Shown: positions 16,679 to 27,078 of the stretch, piece after piece
How positions within the stretch are numbered: the stretch's first letter is position 1
How the letters are laid out: each line of letters opens with the position of its first letter
DNA from: Leisingera sp. ANG59
GTDB lineage: Bacteria; Pseudomonadota; Alphaproteobacteria; Rhodobacterales; Rhodobacteraceae
NCBI RefSeq assembly: GCF_013317235.1
Contig: NZ_WLCM01000002.1
Span: 177,584-241,583, forward strand
Direction: 5' to 3'
Length of the DNA: 64,000 nucleotides
Made by a program: the position numbers and the translations under genes
The notes under the pieces: generated by a model
Databases searched by the model: none
Told to the model about the DNA's origin: nothing
What the model saw: the letters and a program-made list of their open reading frames with translations, nothing else

Positions 16679-18792
16679 CAGTGCGCTCCTCCGCCGATCG
16701 ACATCCAGGTGACCAGGGCGGCAATGCCCAGCACCATCCAGAAGGCATAAGTGAAGATGTAACCGGACTGCGCCCGGCCCGCGAGGCGGGTGAAGAAGGG
16801 CACAACGCCCATAGCCAGGCCATTCAGGAAGCCGTCGATGGTGCTGCCATCGCCGCGTTTCCAGAAGAAGCGGCCAATGGCCACGGCCGGCTTGACGAAG
16901 ATCAAGTCATAGATCTCGTCAAAGTACCACTTGTTCAGCAGGAACAGGTACAGCGGGCGCTGCTGCTTCGCCAAACGCGCGGGCAGCGACGGGTTCCAGA
17001 TGTAGAACCACAGTGCCAGCACCAGGCCGCCCAGCATTGCCATGAACGGGGACAGTTTCACCCATTTCGGCGCCGCATGGGCATCTTCCAGGATGTGGTT
17101 GTCCGGCGCGATGTACAGCGCGCCCTCGCCCGGCTTGCCGGCAAACACATAGTGATGCTCGCCGCCATGTGCGGCTTCTTCACCGTGCGCGGCGTCCTCG
17201 CCGTGCGCAGCCTCTTCACCGCGGCCGGCCTCTTCGCCATGCGCCGCGGCGGACGCTTCCGCCACCGGGATGCCGTAGAACTTGCCAACCTGGTCAGCGT
17301 GGCCGAAGAAGCTGCTGTACCAGATCATGCCAGCCGTAACCGAACCCACCGCCAGCACGCCCAGCGGCACCAGCATGGTCCAGGGACTTTCATGTGCATG
17401 TTCGTGGGTGTGCTTGTCGCCGCGCGCTTCGCCGTAGAAGGTCATGAAGATCAGGCGCCAGGAGTAGAAGGAGGTCATGAAGGCCGCGATCACCAGCGCC
17501 CAGAAGCCGAACATCGAGCCGCCCGCATAGGCGCTTTCGATGATCGCGTCCTTGGAGACGAAACCGGCAAAGCCAACCCAGCCGCTGAGCGGGATACCGA
17601 CGCCGGTGATGGCCAGGGTGCCGATCATCATCGCCCAGAAGGTATAGGGGATCTTCTTGCGAAGCGCGCCGTAGTTCCGCATGTCCTGCTCGTGGTGCAT
17701 GGCGTGGATCACCGAACCGGCGCCAAGGAACAGCATCGCCTTGAAGAAGGCGTGAGTGAACAAGTGGAACATGGCTGCGGAATACATTCCAACGCCGGCG
17801 GCCACGAACATGTAGCCCAGCTGCGAGCAGGTCGAATAGGCGATCACGCGCTTGATGTCGTTCTGCACCAGGCCGACAGTTGCCGCGAAGAAGGCAGTGG
17901 CAGCCCCCAGCACGGTGATGAAGGCCGCGGCCTCAGGCGCGAACTCGATCAGCGGCGACATGCGGCAGACCAGGAACACGCCCGCGGTCACCATGGTCGC
18001 GGCGTGGATCAGCGCTGAAACCGGGGTCGGGCCTTCCATCGCGTCCGGCAGCCAGGTGTGCAGGATCAGCTGTGCCGATTTGCCCATCGCGCCGACAAAA
18101 AGCAGGAAGGCCAGCAGGTTCGCCGCGTTCCACTCGGTCCACAGGAAGGAGACCTGGGTTTCCGCCAGCGTCGGGGCGGCTGCAAAGATGTCCGCCAGGT
18201 TGATGCTGTCGGTCAGGAAGAACAGGCCGAAGATCCCCAGCGCAAAGCCGAAGTCGCCGACGCGGTTGACGATGAACGCCTTGATCGCCGCCGCATTCGC
18301 GGAAGGCTTGCGGTAGTAGAAGCCGATCAGCAGGTAGGAGGCAACGCCCACGCCTTCCCAGCCGAAAAACATCTGCACCAGGTTGTCGGAGGTCACCAGC
18401 ATCAGCATCGCGAAGGTGAAGAACGACAGATAGGCAAAGAAGCGCGGCTTGTAGCTTTCGCCCTCTTTCCACTGCGGGTCATGGTCCATGTAACCGAAGG
18501 AATAGAGGTGCACGAGCGACGACACGGTGGTGATCACGATCAGCATGATCGCGGTCAGCCGGTCCAGCCGGATCGCCCAGGAGGTCGACAGCGAGCCGCT
18601 TTCGATCCAGCGGAAGATCTCGATGTTCTGGGTCACCCCGTCAAACGCGAGGAAGGTGATCCAGCTGAGCAGCGCCGACAGGAACAGCAGCGCCGTGGCG
18701 GTCACGGTGGCGGCTTTCTCGCCGATCATCTTGTGGCCGAAGCCGCAGATCACCGCCCCCACAAGCGGGGCAAAGAGGAGGATGGTTTCCAT
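16678..18792 (-). CDS. nuoL: NADH-quinone oxidoreductase subunit L
   Basis: This is the largest antiporter-like subunit of complex I, carrying the long lateral helix. At 704 residues it exceeds E. coli NuoL (613). Core motifs include [15 protein letters not shown] and [25 protein letters not shown] (split here at about residue 250). Part of the extra length is a hydrophilic loop around residues 505-560, with five imperfect six-residue repeats ([12 protein letters not shown] and so on) and many His and Glu. The gene lies six bases after nuoK. Confidence 0.97.
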   Translation of the reverse strand: METILLFAPLVGAVICGFGHKMIGEKAATVTATALLFLSALLSWITFLAFDGVTQNIEIFRWIESGSLSTSWAIRLDRLTAIMLIVITTVSSLVHLYSFGYMDHDPQWKEGESYKPRFFAYLSFFTFAMLMLVTSDNLVQMFFGWEGVGVASYLLIGFYYRKPSANAAAIKAFIVNRVGDFGFALGIFGLFFLTDSINLADIFAAAPTLAETQVSFLWTEWNAANLLAFLLFVGAMGKSAQLILHTWLPDAMEGPTPVSALIHAATMVTAGVFLVCRMSPLIEFAPEAAAFITVLGAATAFFAATVGLVQNDIKRVIAYSTCSQLGYMFVAAGVGMYSAAMFHLFTHAFFKAMLFLGAGSVIHAMHHEQDMRNYGALRKKIPYTFWAMMIGTLAITGVGIPLSGWVGFAGFVSKDAIIESAYAGGSMFGFWALVIAAFMTSFYSWRLIFMTFYGEARGDKHTHEHAHESPWTMLVPLGVLAVGSVTAGMIWYSSFFGHADQVGKFYGIPVAEASAAAHGEEAGRGEEAAHGEDAAHGEEAAHGGEHHYVFAGKPGEGALYIAPDNHILEDAHAAPKWVKLSPFMAMLGGLVLALWFYIWNPSLPARLAKQQRPLYLFLLNKWYFDEIYDLIFVKPAVAIGRFFWKRGDGSTIDGFLNGLAMGVVPFFTRLAGRAQSGYIFTYAFWMVLGIAALVTWMSIGGGAH
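17158..17247 (-). repeat. Five imperfect 18-bp tandem repeats inside nuoL
   Basis: Units of 18 bases at 17158, 17176, 17194, 17212 and 17230 encode a His/Glu/Ala-rich hexapeptide repeat (variants of EEAAHG) at about residues 516-545 of NuoL. The frame is maintained, so copy number could change without disrupting the gene. Confidence 0.8.
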
Positions 18793-18798
18793 GGTTCT

Positions 18799-19104
18799 TT
18801 AGCCCTTCATCACGTTGACGTCTTCCACGGCGATGGTGCCGCGGTTGCGGAAGAAGCAGACCAGGATCGCCAGGCCGATGGCGGCCTCGGCGGCGGCCAC
18901 GGTCAGCACGAACAGGGTAAAGACCTGCCCCACCAGATCACCCAGGAAGGAAGAGAAGGCAACCAGGTTGATGTTCACCGCCAGGAGCATCAGTTCGATG
19001 CTCATCAAGAGGATGATCACGTTCTTGCGGTTCAGGAAGAGCCCGAAGATGCCGATGACGAACAGCGTCGCCGCGACGGTCAGATAATGTTCAAGTCCGA
19101 TCAT
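18799..19104 (-). CDS. nuoK: NADH-quinone oxidoreductase subunit K
   Basis: This is a 101-residue three-helix membrane subunit of complex I. It contains [19 protein letters not shown], with the conserved membrane Glu needed for proton coupling, and the C-terminal [15 protein letters not shown]. Length matches the family. It is four bases downstream of nuoJ. Confidence 0.97.
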   Translation of the reverse strand: MIGLEHYLTVAATLFVIGIFGLFLNRKNVIILLMSIELMLLAVNINLVAFSSFLGDLVGQVFTLFVLTVAAAEAAIGLAILVCFFRNRGTIAVEDVNVMKG

Positions 19105-19108
19105 GTGC

Positions 19109-19711
19109 TCACAGCCCCTGCCCCGGTTTCACGTCCTTGAGCTCCATCGCGGCGGCCGGGTCGCGCATCATCTGGGCAACCACGTCCTGGCGCTTGACGT
19201 CGGTGCGGTGGCGCAGCGTCAGCACGATCGCGCCGATCATCGCCACCAGCAGGATCAGGCCCGCCAGCTGGAACAGAAGGAAATATTGATCATAGATGAT
19301 GAGGCCGAGCGCCTCGGTGTTGTGGCGGTCGGCAGGCACTGGATTGGCCAGCAGCTCAGGCGCCTTGTGGGCAGTTTCCCAGGCGCCGAAGGCCATCACG
19401 AACTGCATCAGGATGACCAGGCCGATCAGCAGAGCGAGCGGCATGTATTTCGCCATCTCCGCCTTCAGCTCTGCAAAGTCGACGTCGATCATCATCACCA
19501 CAAACAGGAACAGCACCGCGACCGCGCCCACGTAGACGATGACCAGCAGCATGGCGACAAACTCCGCCCCCAGCAGCACAAACAGCCCGGCCGAGGAAAG
19601 GAAGGCCAGGATCAGCCACAGTACCGAATGCACCGGCTGACGGCTGATCACGGTGAACAGCCCGCCGGTGATGGCGCTGATGGCGAAGAGGTAGAAGGCA
19701 AATACGCTCAT
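19109..19711 (-). CDS. nuoJ: NADH-quinone oxidoreductase subunit J
   Basis: This is a 200-residue membrane subunit of complex I with five predicted helices. The motif [20 protein letters not shown] includes the pi-bulge helix seen in NuoJ. The ATG overlaps the stop of the preceding carboxymuconolactone-decarboxylase-like gene by four bases, so the non-canonical gene is translationally coupled to nuoJ. Confidence 0.96.
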   Translation of the reverse strand: MSVFAFYLFAISAITGGLFTVISRQPVHSVLWLILAFLSSAGLFVLLGAEFVAMLLVIVYVGAVAVLFLFVVMMIDVDFAELKAEMAKYMPLALLIGLVILMQFVMAFGAWETAHKAPELLANPVPADRHNTEALGLIIYDQYFLLFQLAGLILLVAMIGAIVLTLRHRTDVKRQDVVAQMMRDPAAAMELKDVKPGQGL

Positions 19712-20139
19712 GTCTCATCGTCCCTTTTGTCGTCCATGACCGCCTGCGCCAGATCCAGCGCTCTGTTCATGGCCGGAATGCCGGCAAACACCGACATCTG
19801 TCCGATCGTTTCCACGATCTCTTGTTTCTTGGCGCCGGCCGCGAGGGCGTGGCGCACGGTCTGGCGCACGGCTGAGTCAGCCTGCGCGCCCTGCATTGTC
19901 AGCCCGGCCAGTGTCAGCAGCAGCCGGGTCTTGGCATCCAGCCCGTCCTTGTTGACGGTGTTGCCGAACATCATTTCCATGACCTCTTTGGGCATGGTGG
20001 GCCACAGCGCCTCAAACTCCTTGAAAGCCTCGGAGGGCGAGAAGCTCTCCAGCGCCGGGTTGAACGCCTTAGCCATCTGCTGGGCCTGGGCCTGCATCTG
20101 CTCCATCATGGATTCAAACGGGTTCTTAGAGTCAGACAT
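19708..20139 (-). CDS. Carboxymuconolactone decarboxylase-like protein within nuo operon (second of pair)
   Basis: The 143-residue product has an N-terminal Met/Gln-rich coiled segment ([17 protein letters not shown]) and a CMD-like helical core: [57 protein letters not shown]. It has no cysteine at all, so it lacks the CxxC of AhpD peroxidases. The start at 20139 has GGAGGAGG upstream. It overlaps the preceding CMD gene by 8 bases and nuoJ by 4. Placement suggests a role in assembly, stability or regulation of complex I. That is inference. Confidence 0.8.
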   Translation of the reverse strand: MSDSKNPFESMMEQMQAQAQQMAKAFNPALESFSPSEAFKEFEALWPTMPKEVMEMMFGNTVNKDGLDAKTRLLLTLAGLTMQGAQADSAVRQTVRHALAAGAKKQEIVETIGQMSVFAGIPAMNRALDLAQAVMDDKRDDET

Positions 20140-20536
20140 CCGCGACCTCCTCCGCTTCGAAGACTTCAATTGCGGCGTTCAGCGCGTTGATCATCGACGG
20201 CAGCCCGCCATAGAGCGCCATCTGAAAGATGATCTCGGAGATCTCCTCGCGGCTGGCCCCCACGGCACGTGCGCTGGCGACATTGACCTTCAGCTGCGGA
20301 CGGGTCTGGCCGCCAAGCGCTGCCAGCGCCGCGACGGTGGCCAGCAGGCGGGTTTTCTCATCCACCGTGCCGCGTGTGTAGAACTGCCCGTAGGCCACGT
20401 CCACAATGGTACGCGACAGCCCAGGCACCAGAGCGTCGTAGCGGGCTTGCAAAGCCTCCTCCATGCCGGGATTGACCTGTTCGGACAAGGCCTTGCCGCG
20501 GGCATAGGTATCGGTATGGAGCGTTTCAGGGGTCAT
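20132..20536 (-). CDS. Carboxymuconolactone decarboxylase-like protein within nuo operon (first of pair)
   Basis: The 134-residue product has the CMD pattern: [51 protein letters not shown] and [20 protein letters not shown]. Like its neighbour it contains no cysteine, so thiol-peroxidase chemistry is not possible. The ATG overlaps the nuoI stop by four bases and its own 3' end overlaps the next CMD gene by eight. The open frame extends upstream through nuoI codons in another frame, and I rejected that extension. The two CMD proteins may form a hetero-oligomer, as CMD folds are usually trimeric or hexameric. Confidence 0.82.
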   Translation of the reverse strand: MTPETLHTDTYARGKALSEQVNPGMEEALQARYDALVPGLSRTIVDVAYGQFYTRGTVDEKTRLLATVAALAALGGQTRPQLKVNVASARAVGASREEISEIIFQMALYGGLPSMINALNAAIEVFEAEEVADV

Positions 20537-21027
20537 CGGTACGGCGCGTCGATTTCCAGGTTGCGGGCGATCTCGGCTTCCCAGCGCTCCCCGTTCGAAA
20601 GCAGCTTCTCCTTGTCGTAAAACAGCTCCTCGCGGGTCTCGGTGGCGAACTCGAAGTTCGGGCCTTCGACAATCGCATCCACCGGACAGGCTTCCTGGCA
20701 GAAACCGCAGTAGATGCATTTGGTCATGTCGATGTCATAGCGCGTGGTGCGGCGGCTGCCGTCCTCGCGCGGTTCCGCGTCGATAGTGATCGCCTGGGCC
20801 GGGCAGACCGCCTCGCAAAGCTTGCAGGCAATGCAGCGCTCCTCGCCGTTCGGATAGCGGCGCAGCGCGTGCTCGCCGCGGAAGCGTGGCGACAGCGGGC
20901 CCTTCTCGTGCGGGTAGTTCAGCGTTGCCTTGGGCGCAAAGAAGTACTTCAGCCCCAGTTTGAAGCCGACCCAGAAATCCTGCAGCAGGAAGTATTTGGC
21001 GGCGCGGGTGTAGTCGATGTTCGCCAT
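20533..21027 (-). CDS. nuoI: NADH-quinone oxidoreductase subunit I
   Basis: This is a 164-residue ferredoxin-like subunit carrying clusters N6a and N6b. Two 4Fe-4S motifs are intact: [12 protein letters not shown] and [12 protein letters not shown]. It transfers electrons along the peripheral arm to NuoB. The gene lies three bases after nuoH and overlaps the first CMD gene by four. Confidence 0.97.
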   Translation of the reverse strand: MANIDYTRAAKYFLLQDFWVGFKLGLKYFFAPKATLNYPHEKGPLSPRFRGEHALRRYPNGEERCIACKLCEAVCPAQAITIDAEPREDGSRRTTRYDIDMTKCIYCGFCQEACPVDAIVEGPNFEFATETREELFYDKEKLLSNGERWEAEIARNLEIDAPYR

Positions 21028-21030
21028 CAG

Positions 21031-22068
21031 TTAGCCTCCCACGGTCCAGCGGGCGAAGATGCCCCAGAACCAGTCAAATTTTGCAGCAAAGGACACGAAG
21101 ACCACCCAGGCCAGCGAGAACGGCAGGAACACTTTCCAGCCCAGGCGCATCAGCTGGTCGTAGCGGTAGCGCGGGGTGATCGCCTTCACCATTGCGAAGA
21201 GGAAGAAGAAGAACGCCATCTTGCCGACCATCCACAGCACGCCGTCCGGCAGACCCGGGATCGGCGACAGCCAGCCGCCGAAGAACAGCAGCGAGGTCAG
21301 CGCGCACATCAGGAAGATGGCGATGTATTCACCGGCCATGAACAAGAGGAACGGGGTGGCCGAGTATTCCACCTGGTAGCCCGCCACCAGTTCCGATTCC
21401 GCTTCCGGCAGGTCGAAGGGCGGCCGGTTGGTTTCCGCCAGCGCCGAGATGAAGAACAGGAAGACCATCGGGAAATGCGGGATCCAGTACCAGTTCAAGA
21501 GGCCCAGATCGCCGTCCTGCGCGCGCACGATGTCGCCGAAGTTCATCGACCCGGTGGAGATGATCACGCCGATGATGATCAGGCCGATAGAGACCTCATA
21601 GGAAATCATCTGTGCCGCGGAGCGCAAGCTGCCGAGGAACGGGTATTTCGAGTTCGAGGCCCAGCCGCCCATAATGACGCCGTAGACTTCCAGCGAGGAC
21701 ACCGCGAAAACGTACAGGATGGCGACGTTGATGTCCGAGAGCACCCAACCGTCGTTGAACGGGATCACCGCCCAAGCGATCATTGCCAGCACGAAGCTGG
21801 TCATCGGTGCCAGGATGAAAACGGTGCGGTCGGCGCCCGCGGGGATCACCACCTCTTTTACCACGTATTTTAGCGCGTCGGCCACCGATTGCAGCAGGCC
21901 AAAGACGCCCACCACGTTCGGCCCCCGGCGCATCTGGACCGCGGCCCAGATCTTGCGGTCCCCGTAGACGAGGAACAGGAGCGAGATCATCACAAAGGCA
22001 ACAACTGCAAGCACTTGCGCCAGGATCAGAACAGCGATGCCGCCTGGAGTGTTAAAGAAATCAGCCAT
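21031..22068 (-). CDS. nuoH: NADH-quinone oxidoreductase subunit H
   Basis: This is the 345-residue membrane subunit that forms much of the quinone-binding chamber. Motifs include [20 protein letters not shown] near the start, [20 protein letters not shown] in the matrix loop and [13 protein letters not shown] near the C-terminus. Length is usual for bacterial NuoH. Confidence 0.97.
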   Translation of the reverse strand: MADFFNTPGGIAVLILAQVLAVVAFVMISLLFLVYGDRKIWAAVQMRRGPNVVGVFGLLQSVADALKYVVKEVVIPAGADRTVFILAPMTSFVLAMIAWAVIPFNDGWVLSDINVAILYVFAVSSLEVYGVIMGGWASNSKYPFLGSLRSAAQMISYEVSIGLIIIGVIISTGSMNFGDIVRAQDGDLGLLNWYWIPHFPMVFLFFISALAETNRPPFDLPEAESELVAGYQVEYSATPFLLFMAGEYIAIFLMCALTSLLFFGGWLSPIPGLPDGVLWMVGKMAFFFFLFAMVKAITPRYRYDQLMRLGWKVFLPFSLAWVVFVSFAAKFDWFWGIFARWTVGG

Positions 22069-22074
22069 AGGTCC

Positions 22075-22461
22075 TCACACCGTGGGTATTCCGTTTGCCG
22101 CGCAATCCGCAACCGCGACATCAGCGTCGATGGTGCGCAGCCCGCGCGGCAGAGAGGGCGAAATCAGATAGACCGCATCAGCGGTCCGGCTGCCCCCTGC
22201 CTGTTTCGTTGTCGTGCGCACATGGCGCGCAAATCCGTAACCCCGGATCAGCGCATATTGCGCGGCGGCGCATTCCGCATAATTGTCTAGGTCTCCCGGC
22301 ACGGACGCGCCGCGCATGGAGACATGAAATTGCACCAAATCGCCCTCCAGCAGGCTGGTTTCCACCCCTTCGTACACTGGGGCGGGCCGCTCTCCTTCGC
22401 TGCCGGGCGCCATGGCGCAGGCGGCCAGCAGGAAGGGGGTTATGAGGGCGAGACGGTTCAT
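22075..22461 (-). CDS. Small predicted lipoprotein between nuoG and nuoH
   Basis: This is a 128-residue protein with a lipoprotein signal ([18 protein letters not shown], Cys15 as the lipidated residue), so it should be membrane-anchored and face the periplasm. The mature part holds three further cysteines and a mixed alpha/beta pattern ([28 protein letters not shown]). I do not recognise the family. Its ATG overlaps the nuoG stop by four bases and it ends six bases before nuoH. It is therefore embedded in, and coupled to, complex I expression. Confidence 0.75.
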   Translation of the reverse strand: MNRLALITPFLLAACAMAPGSEGERPAPVYEGVETSLLEGDLVQFHVSMRGASVPGDLDNYAECAAAQYALIRGYGFARHVRTTTKQAGGSRTADAVYLISPSLPRGLRTIDADVAVADCAANGIPTV

Positions 22462-24482
22462 TCGGCGGCCATTGCCTCGTTTCTGCGGGTCTTCACACCC
22501 GCCGACAGCTCTGCCATCAGCTGGGATGCGCGGGCAATCGGGTTGGTCAGGTAGAAGTCCTTGATAGCGGGCAGGAAATCGGCATTGCCGAGCTTATCCT
22601 GCTCCAGCGGCGCGCCTTCCTTTTCAGTGACTTCGTCGATCCGGGCCAGATGCGGAACCTCTGCGACCAAATCCTGGCGCAGCTGCGCCAGCGAGTCATA
22701 GCCCAGCTTGGCCCCCGCCTCGGCGCTGAGCGCGCGCAGGATAGCCCAGTTCTCCTTGGCCTCACCCGGCGCGAACGCAGCGCGCATTGCCAGCTGCGGG
22801 CGGCCTTCGGTATTCACGAACAGGCCGTTTTCCTCGGTGTAGGCAGCGCCCGGCAGGATCACATCGGCGCGGTGAGCGCCTCGGTCGCCGTGGCTGCCCT
22901 GGTAGATCACAAAGGCGCCAGCTTCGATTTCGACCTCATCAGCGCCGAGGTTGTAGATCACCTCTGCCCCGTCGATGGCAGCCGCCATGCCGCCTTCGGT
23001 CACCGCGCCGATGTCCATGGCCCCGACGCGGGAGGCGGCGGTGTGCAGCACCATCAGCTTGGAGCCGGACAGCTCCGCCATCTTCTGGGCCGCTGCCATC
23101 ACCGCCAGGCCGTCGGCCTCGCGCAGGGCGCCCTGCCCGACGATGATCACGGTCTTCTTGTTGTCACGGGTCTCTTCCGAGACGCCCTTGGCGATCATGT
23201 CGCTGAGCGCGTCGCGGCCGGTGCCTGCATGGTAGTACTCATAGGTCAGATCTGCCGCCGGACCGATCAGCGCCACCTCGGCACCCTTGGCCCAGGCCTT
23301 GCGGATACGGGCATTCAGCACCGGCGCCTCATCGCGCGGGTTGGTGCCGATCAGTAGGATCATCTCAGCCTCATCGAGGTCTGCGATGGTGGCGGTGCCG
23401 GCATAGCCGGCGCGGTTCCCGATCGGCAGGCGGGCGTTGTCGGTGCGGCATTCAACGTTACCGCCAAGCCCCTCGATCAGCTGTTTCAGCGCAAAGGCCG
23501 CCTCGACCGGGGCCAGATCACCGATCAGGCCCGCAACCTTCTTGCCTTTCATGGCGGTGGCAGCGGCGGACAGCGCCTCCGCCCAGGTGGCGGGCTTCAG
23601 CTTGCCATCGACGCGCACGTAAGGACGGTCCAGGCGCTGGCGGCGCAGGCCGTCCCAGACAAAGCGGGTCTTGTCGCTGATCCATTCCTCGTTCACGCCG
23701 TCATGGTTGCGCGGCAGGATCCGCATCACTTCGCGGCCCTTGGTATCCACGCGGATGTTCGAGCCAAGCGCATCCATCACGTCGATGGTTTCGGTTTTGG
23801 TCAGCTCCCACGGGCGGGCGGTGAACGCATAAGGCTTCGACGTCAGTGCGCCCACCGGGCACAAGTCGATGATGTTGCCCTGCAGATTCGATTGCAGCGT
23901 TTGGTTCAGGTAGGAAGTGATCTCCGCATCCTCGCCGCGCCCGGTCTGGCCCATCTGGGTGATGCCCGCGACCTCGGTGGTGAAGCGGACGCAGCGGGTG
24001 CAGCTGATGCAGCGGGTCATGGTTGTGGCAACCAGCGGGCCGAGGTCCAGATCGTCCACCGCGCGCTTGGCTTCCTTGAAGCGGCTGCCCGACAGGCCAT
24101 AGGCCATCGCCTGATCCTGCAGATCGCATTCGCCGCCCTGATCGCAGATCGGGCAATCCAGCGGGTGGTTGATCAGCATGAATTCCATCACCCCTTCGCG
24201 GGCCTTCTTGACCATCGGCGAGTTGGTTTTCACCTGCGGCGCCTGGCCTTCGGGACCGGGGCGCAGGTCGCGCACCTGCATGGCGCAGGAGGCGGCGGGT
24301 TTCGGCGGGCCGCCTACGACCTCAACCAGGCACATGCGGCAGTTGCCGGCAATCGACAGCCGCTCGTGGTAGCAGAAGCGCGGGATCTCGACGCCGGCCT
24401 CCTCACAGGCCTGGATCAGGGTCATTGCCCCATCCACCTCGATCTCGGTTCCGTCAATGTTGATCTTGCGGAGGTCAGACAT
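22458..24482 (-). CDS. nuoG: NADH-quinone oxidoreductase subunit G
   Basis: This is the 674-residue peripheral-arm subunit. The N-terminal ferredoxin-like domain carries a 2Fe-2S site (Cys37, Cys48, Cys51 in [15 protein letters not shown]), [17 protein letters not shown] and the 4Fe-4S motif [10 protein letters not shown]. The rest is a molybdopterin-oxidoreductase-like domain without catalytic cofactor. At 674 residues it is the short mitochondrial-like form rather than the roughly 900-residue E. coli form. Confidence 0.97.
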   Translation of the reverse strand: MSDLRKINIDGTEIEVDGAMTLIQACEEAGVEIPRFCYHERLSIAGNCRMCLVEVVGGPPKPAASCAMQVRDLRPGPEGQAPQVKTNSPMVKKAREGVMEFMLINHPLDCPICDQGGECDLQDQAMAYGLSGSRFKEAKRAVDDLDLGPLVATTMTRCISCTRCVRFTTEVAGITQMGQTGRGEDAEITSYLNQTLQSNLQGNIIDLCPVGALTSKPYAFTARPWELTKTETIDVMDALGSNIRVDTKGREVMRILPRNHDGVNEEWISDKTRFVWDGLRRQRLDRPYVRVDGKLKPATWAEALSAAATAMKGKKVAGLIGDLAPVEAAFALKQLIEGLGGNVECRTDNARLPIGNRAGYAGTATIADLDEAEMILLIGTNPRDEAPVLNARIRKAWAKGAEVALIGPAADLTYEYYHAGTGRDALSDMIAKGVSEETRDNKKTVIIVGQGALREADGLAVMAAAQKMAELSGSKLMVLHTAASRVGAMDIGAVTEGGMAAAIDGAEVIYNLGADEVEIEAGAFVIYQGSHGDRGAHRADVILPGAAYTEENGLFVNTEGRPQLAMRAAFAPGEAKENWAILRALSAEAGAKLGYDSLAQLRQDLVAEVPHLARIDEVTEKEGAPLEQDKLGNADFLPAIKDFYLTNPIARASQLMAELSAGVKTRRNEAMAAE

Positions 24483-24485
24483 GGT

Positions 24486-24890
24486 CTATTTCGCCCTCAG
24501 TAACACGCCGATCGCGCTATTTTTCTCAATCTCTGCACGGCCATAGGTGCAGAATGTTTCGGGTTCGCCGTAGTCAACGCCGTTCTGCGCCAGGAGTTGT
24601 TCTCCCTTGGTCCGCATCCGGGCCTTTTCGGCGTCAGATTCGATGTAGCTGCGGATTTCCGCGTCCGAGTAGCCCAGCTCATTTGCCCGAGCTTTGAGCC
24701 GGCGCAACTCGCCCAGCCCTTTCAGGTAGCGCGGGGAGATCTCGTCACAGTAATCCGAGACTTCCTTGGCCACGGCGACGGCAAACAGCGGGTCTTCGAT
24801 TTCCTGCACATCGCGCAGCGACGGTTTGGCCAGCGCCGACGCAGGCAGTGCCACTACGGCGGAAAGTACAGCGGCAATCAGGGCACGCAT
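24486..24890 (-). CDS. Secreted DUF5333-like protein between nuoF and nuoG
   Basis: This is a 134-residue protein with a signal peptide (MRALIAAVLSAVVALPASALA). The mature helical domain contains VSDYCDEISPRYLKGLGELR and FCTYGRAEI, giving two cysteines that could pair. I think it matches DUF5333, a Rhodobacterales family often found at this place in nuo operons; the assignment is from memory. AAGGAG lies nine bases before the chosen ATG. It ends three bases before nuoG. Function is unknown, and its periplasmic location makes a role in electron transfer unlikely. Confidence 0.75.
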   Translation of the reverse strand: MRALIAAVLSAVVALPASALAKPSLRDVQEIEDPLFAVAVAKEVSDYCDEISPRYLKGLGELRRLKARANELGYSDAEIRSYIESDAEKARMRTKGEQLLAQNGVDYGEPETFCTYGRAEIEKNSAIGVLLRAK

Positions 24891-24991
24891 GGCATAGGAC
24901 TCCTTCAGTTTCGAAGCCCCCATGCGCAGGCGCGCGCTGCTGCTATGCAATAGCAGCCGGGCCGCAGGGCCCTGATATGCCGGAAATCCGC

Positions 24992-25351
24992 TCACGGGGT
25001 GCAGGTCCCCTGAAACACGGCGCGGCCATCGGTGATGGTCAGCGGGGTTTCTTTGTCACGCGGGTCGTTGGCCCATTCGATTTTTGAGGACCCGTAGGTG
25101 GTCACGCAGTATTTTGTGCCGCTGTGGGCCGCCGCTTCGCGCGCGCCCTTGACCGAACGTTCAGCGCCCTTGATTTCGATCCGGAACACTGCGGGATCGG
25201 TTTTCTTGTCGATGGGCTTGGCCTTTGCCTTGAAGGCTACGCCGTCATACAACTCGCGGTTCTTGTTGGTCGTGGAGGTGCCGCAGGCCGAAACCAGCGC
25301 CAGAGCCGCCAGGCAGGCCGCGGGAACGGCCATCCGGTATGTCTTCATCAT
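24992..25351 (-). CDS. Small predicted lipoprotein in nuo operon
   Basis: This is a 119-residue protein with a lipoprotein signal: MMKTYRMAVPAACLAALALV followed by SAC, then a Ser/Thr/Asn-rich linker. The mature part has a basic KAKAKPIDKK segment and a C-terminal pair of cysteines (KYCVTTYG, FQGTCTP). The family is not recognised. The start could also be the second Met (25348). It begins two bases after the end of the MAPEG-type gene, with a 101-base gap to the DUF5333-like gene. Confidence 0.7.
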   Translation of the reverse strand: MMKTYRMAVPAACLAALALVSACGTSTTNKNRELYDGVAFKAKAKPIDKKTDPAVFRIEIKGAERSVKGAREAAAHSGTKYCVTTYGSSKIEWANDPRDKETPLTITDGRAVFQGTCTP

Positions 25352-25353
25352 GC

Positions 25354-25770
25354 TCAAAATACTGCCGCCAATGCCAGGATCGCCAGACCCACCATGCAAG
25401 CCCAGCCGAGAACGTAGAAAACAGAGCGCGGGCCGCTGTGCGGTTTGCCGATGCCCTGCAGGTGAATGAAAATCATGATGACACGGGACACCACCGCCAC
25501 AGAGGCCAGCAGGTTCACCCAGAACGGCGCCGCGCCCGACAGAATTGCCACCAATGTCACAGTCAGGAAGGCAGGCAGCGTCTCGCAGCCGTTCAGATAG
25601 GCCCGGTTCAGCCGGTAGGCCTTGCTCGCATAGTCCTGCTCAGGCGTGGCGCCTGGTGCAAGGCCCGCTTTCTGCTTGGCCAGCGCCGAGAAAGGCGACA
25701 GCGCCAGGGTGATCAGGGAAAAGATCACCAAGGCGGCTAGGGCGTGAGTATATGCGGCGAAGGCGTCCAT
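25354..25770 (-). CDS. MAPEG-family membrane protein in nuo operon
   Basis: This is a 138-residue protein with four hydrophobic segments in the MAPEG arrangement. It has a conserved loop YRLNRAYLNGCETLPAFL (Arg, Asn and Glu typical of the family) and an RVIMIFIHLQGIGKPHSGPRS segment (split here around residue 105). MAPEG proteins include glutathione-dependent membrane transferases; many bacterial members are uncharacterised. It follows nuoF by three bases and is probably co-translated. Any link to complex I is inferred from position. Confidence 0.8.
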   Translation of the reverse strand: MDAFAAYTHALAALVIFSLITLALSPFSALAKQKAGLAPGATPEQDYASKAYRLNRAYLNGCETLPAFLTVTLVAILSGAAPFWVNLLASVAVVSRVIMIFIHLQGIGKPHSGPRSVFYVLGWACMVGLAILALAAVF

Positions 25771-25773
25771 CAG

Positions 25774-27072
25774 TTATTCCGCCGCCATCGCGCCCATGCG
25801 GCCCGTCTTCTGGGCCTTGATGCGGTCTTCGATCTCCTCGCGGAAGTTCTTGATCAGGCCCTGAATCGGCCAGGCCGCCGCGTCGCCAAGGGCGCAGATG
25901 GTGTGGCCTTCGACCTGCTTGGTCACATCCCACAGCATGTCAATTTCTTCCAGCTCGGCCTCGCCCTTCACCAGGCGGTCCATGACGCGCATCATCCAGC
26001 CGGTGCCTTCGCGGCAGGGGGTGCACTGGCCGCAGCTTTCGTGCTTGTAGAACTTGGACAGGCGCCAGATCGCCTTGATGATGTCGGTCTGCTTGTCCAT
26101 CACGATCACTGCCGCGGTGCCGAGGCCGGAGCCCAGCTCGCCGCGCAGGTAGTCGAAGTCCATGATCGCATCGCGCATGTTCTCGCCGCGCACGCAGGGC
26201 ACCGAGGAGCCGCCGGGGATCACCGCCAGCAGGTTGTCCCAGCCGCCGCGGATGCCACCGCAATGCTTCTCGATCAGCTCCTCGAACCCGATCGACATCG
26301 CCTCTTCAACCACGCAAGGGTTGTTGACGTGGCCGGAGATCGCAAACAGTTTGGTGCCTGCGTTGTTCTGGCGGCCGAAACCGGCGAACCAGTCGGCGCC
26401 GCGGCGCAGGATGGTGGGCACAACAGCGATGGATTCCACGTTGTTCACGGTGGTCGGGCAGCCGTAAAGGCCCGCGCCTGCCGGGAACGGCGGCTTCATC
26501 CGGGGCATGCCCTTCTTGCCTTCCAGGCTTTCGATCAGGGCGGTTTCCTCACCGCAGATATAGGCCCCTGCCCCGTGATGCAGGAAGACGTCGAAGTCCC
26601 AGCCGGAGCCAGCGGCGTTCCGGCCCAGCAGACCCTTGTCGTAGCATTCGTCAATCGCCGCCTGCAGCGCCTCGCGCTCGCGGATGTATTCGCCGCGCAG
26701 GTAGATGTAGCAGGTATGCGCGTTCATCGCGAAGGAGGCGATCAGCGCGCCTTCGATCAGCGTGTGCGGATCGTGGCGCATGATTTCCCGGTCCTTGCAG
26801 GTGCCCGGCTCAGATTCATCCGCGTTCACCACCAGATAGGCGGGTCGGCCGTCGCTTTCCTTGGGCATGAAGGACCATTTCAGCCCCGTTGGGAAGCCCG
26901 CGCCGCCGCGGCCGCGCAGGCCGGAATCCTTCATGGTCTGAATGATCCAGTCGCGGCCCTTTTCGATGATGCCCGCGGTGCCGTCCCAATGGCCGCGCGC
27001 CTTGGCGCCCGCCAGGTTGCGGTCGTGCATCCCGTAAAGGTTGGTAAAGATCCGGTCCTGATCCTTCAGCAT
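25774..27072 (-). CDS. nuoF: NADH-quinone oxidoreductase subunit F
   Basis: This is the 432-residue NADH- and FMN-binding subunit. It shows the nucleotide site [17 protein letters not shown], the FMN region [15 protein letters not shown] and the N3 4Fe-4S motif [15 protein letters not shown]. Length is normal. It is six bases downstream of the small two-helix membrane protein gene. Confidence 0.97.
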   Translation of the reverse strand: MLKDQDRIFTNLYGMHDRNLAGAKARGHWDGTAGIIEKGRDWIIQTMKDSGLRGRGGAGFPTGLKWSFMPKESDGRPAYLVVNADESEPGTCKDREIMRHDPHTLIEGALIASFAMNAHTCYIYLRGEYIREREALQAAIDECYDKGLLGRNAAGSGWDFDVFLHHGAGAYICGEETALIESLEGKKGMPRMKPPFPAGAGLYGCPTTVNNVESIAVVPTILRRGADWFAGFGRQNNAGTKLFAISGHVNNPCVVEEAMSIGFEELIEKHCGGIRGGWDNLLAVIPGGSSVPCVRGENMRDAIMDFDYLRGELGSGLGTAAVIVMDKQTDIIKAIWRLSKFYKHESCGQCTPCREGTGWMMRVMDRLVKGEAELEEIDMLWDVTKQVEGHTICALGDAAAWPIQGLIKNFREEIEDRIKAQKTGRMGAMAAE

Positions 27073-27078
27073 GTGTGC

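Noticed and set aside
14198..16750. 850-residue open frame on the plus strand opposite nuoN and nuoM
   Set aside because: The product is extremely rich in His, Arg, Gln and Asp with no domain pattern. It is the antisense shadow of membrane-protein codons at high GC.
17158..17247. Tandem 18-bp repeats considered as a CRISPR array
   Set aside because: There are no unique spacers, the units are contiguous and they encode an in-frame peptide repeat of NuoL.
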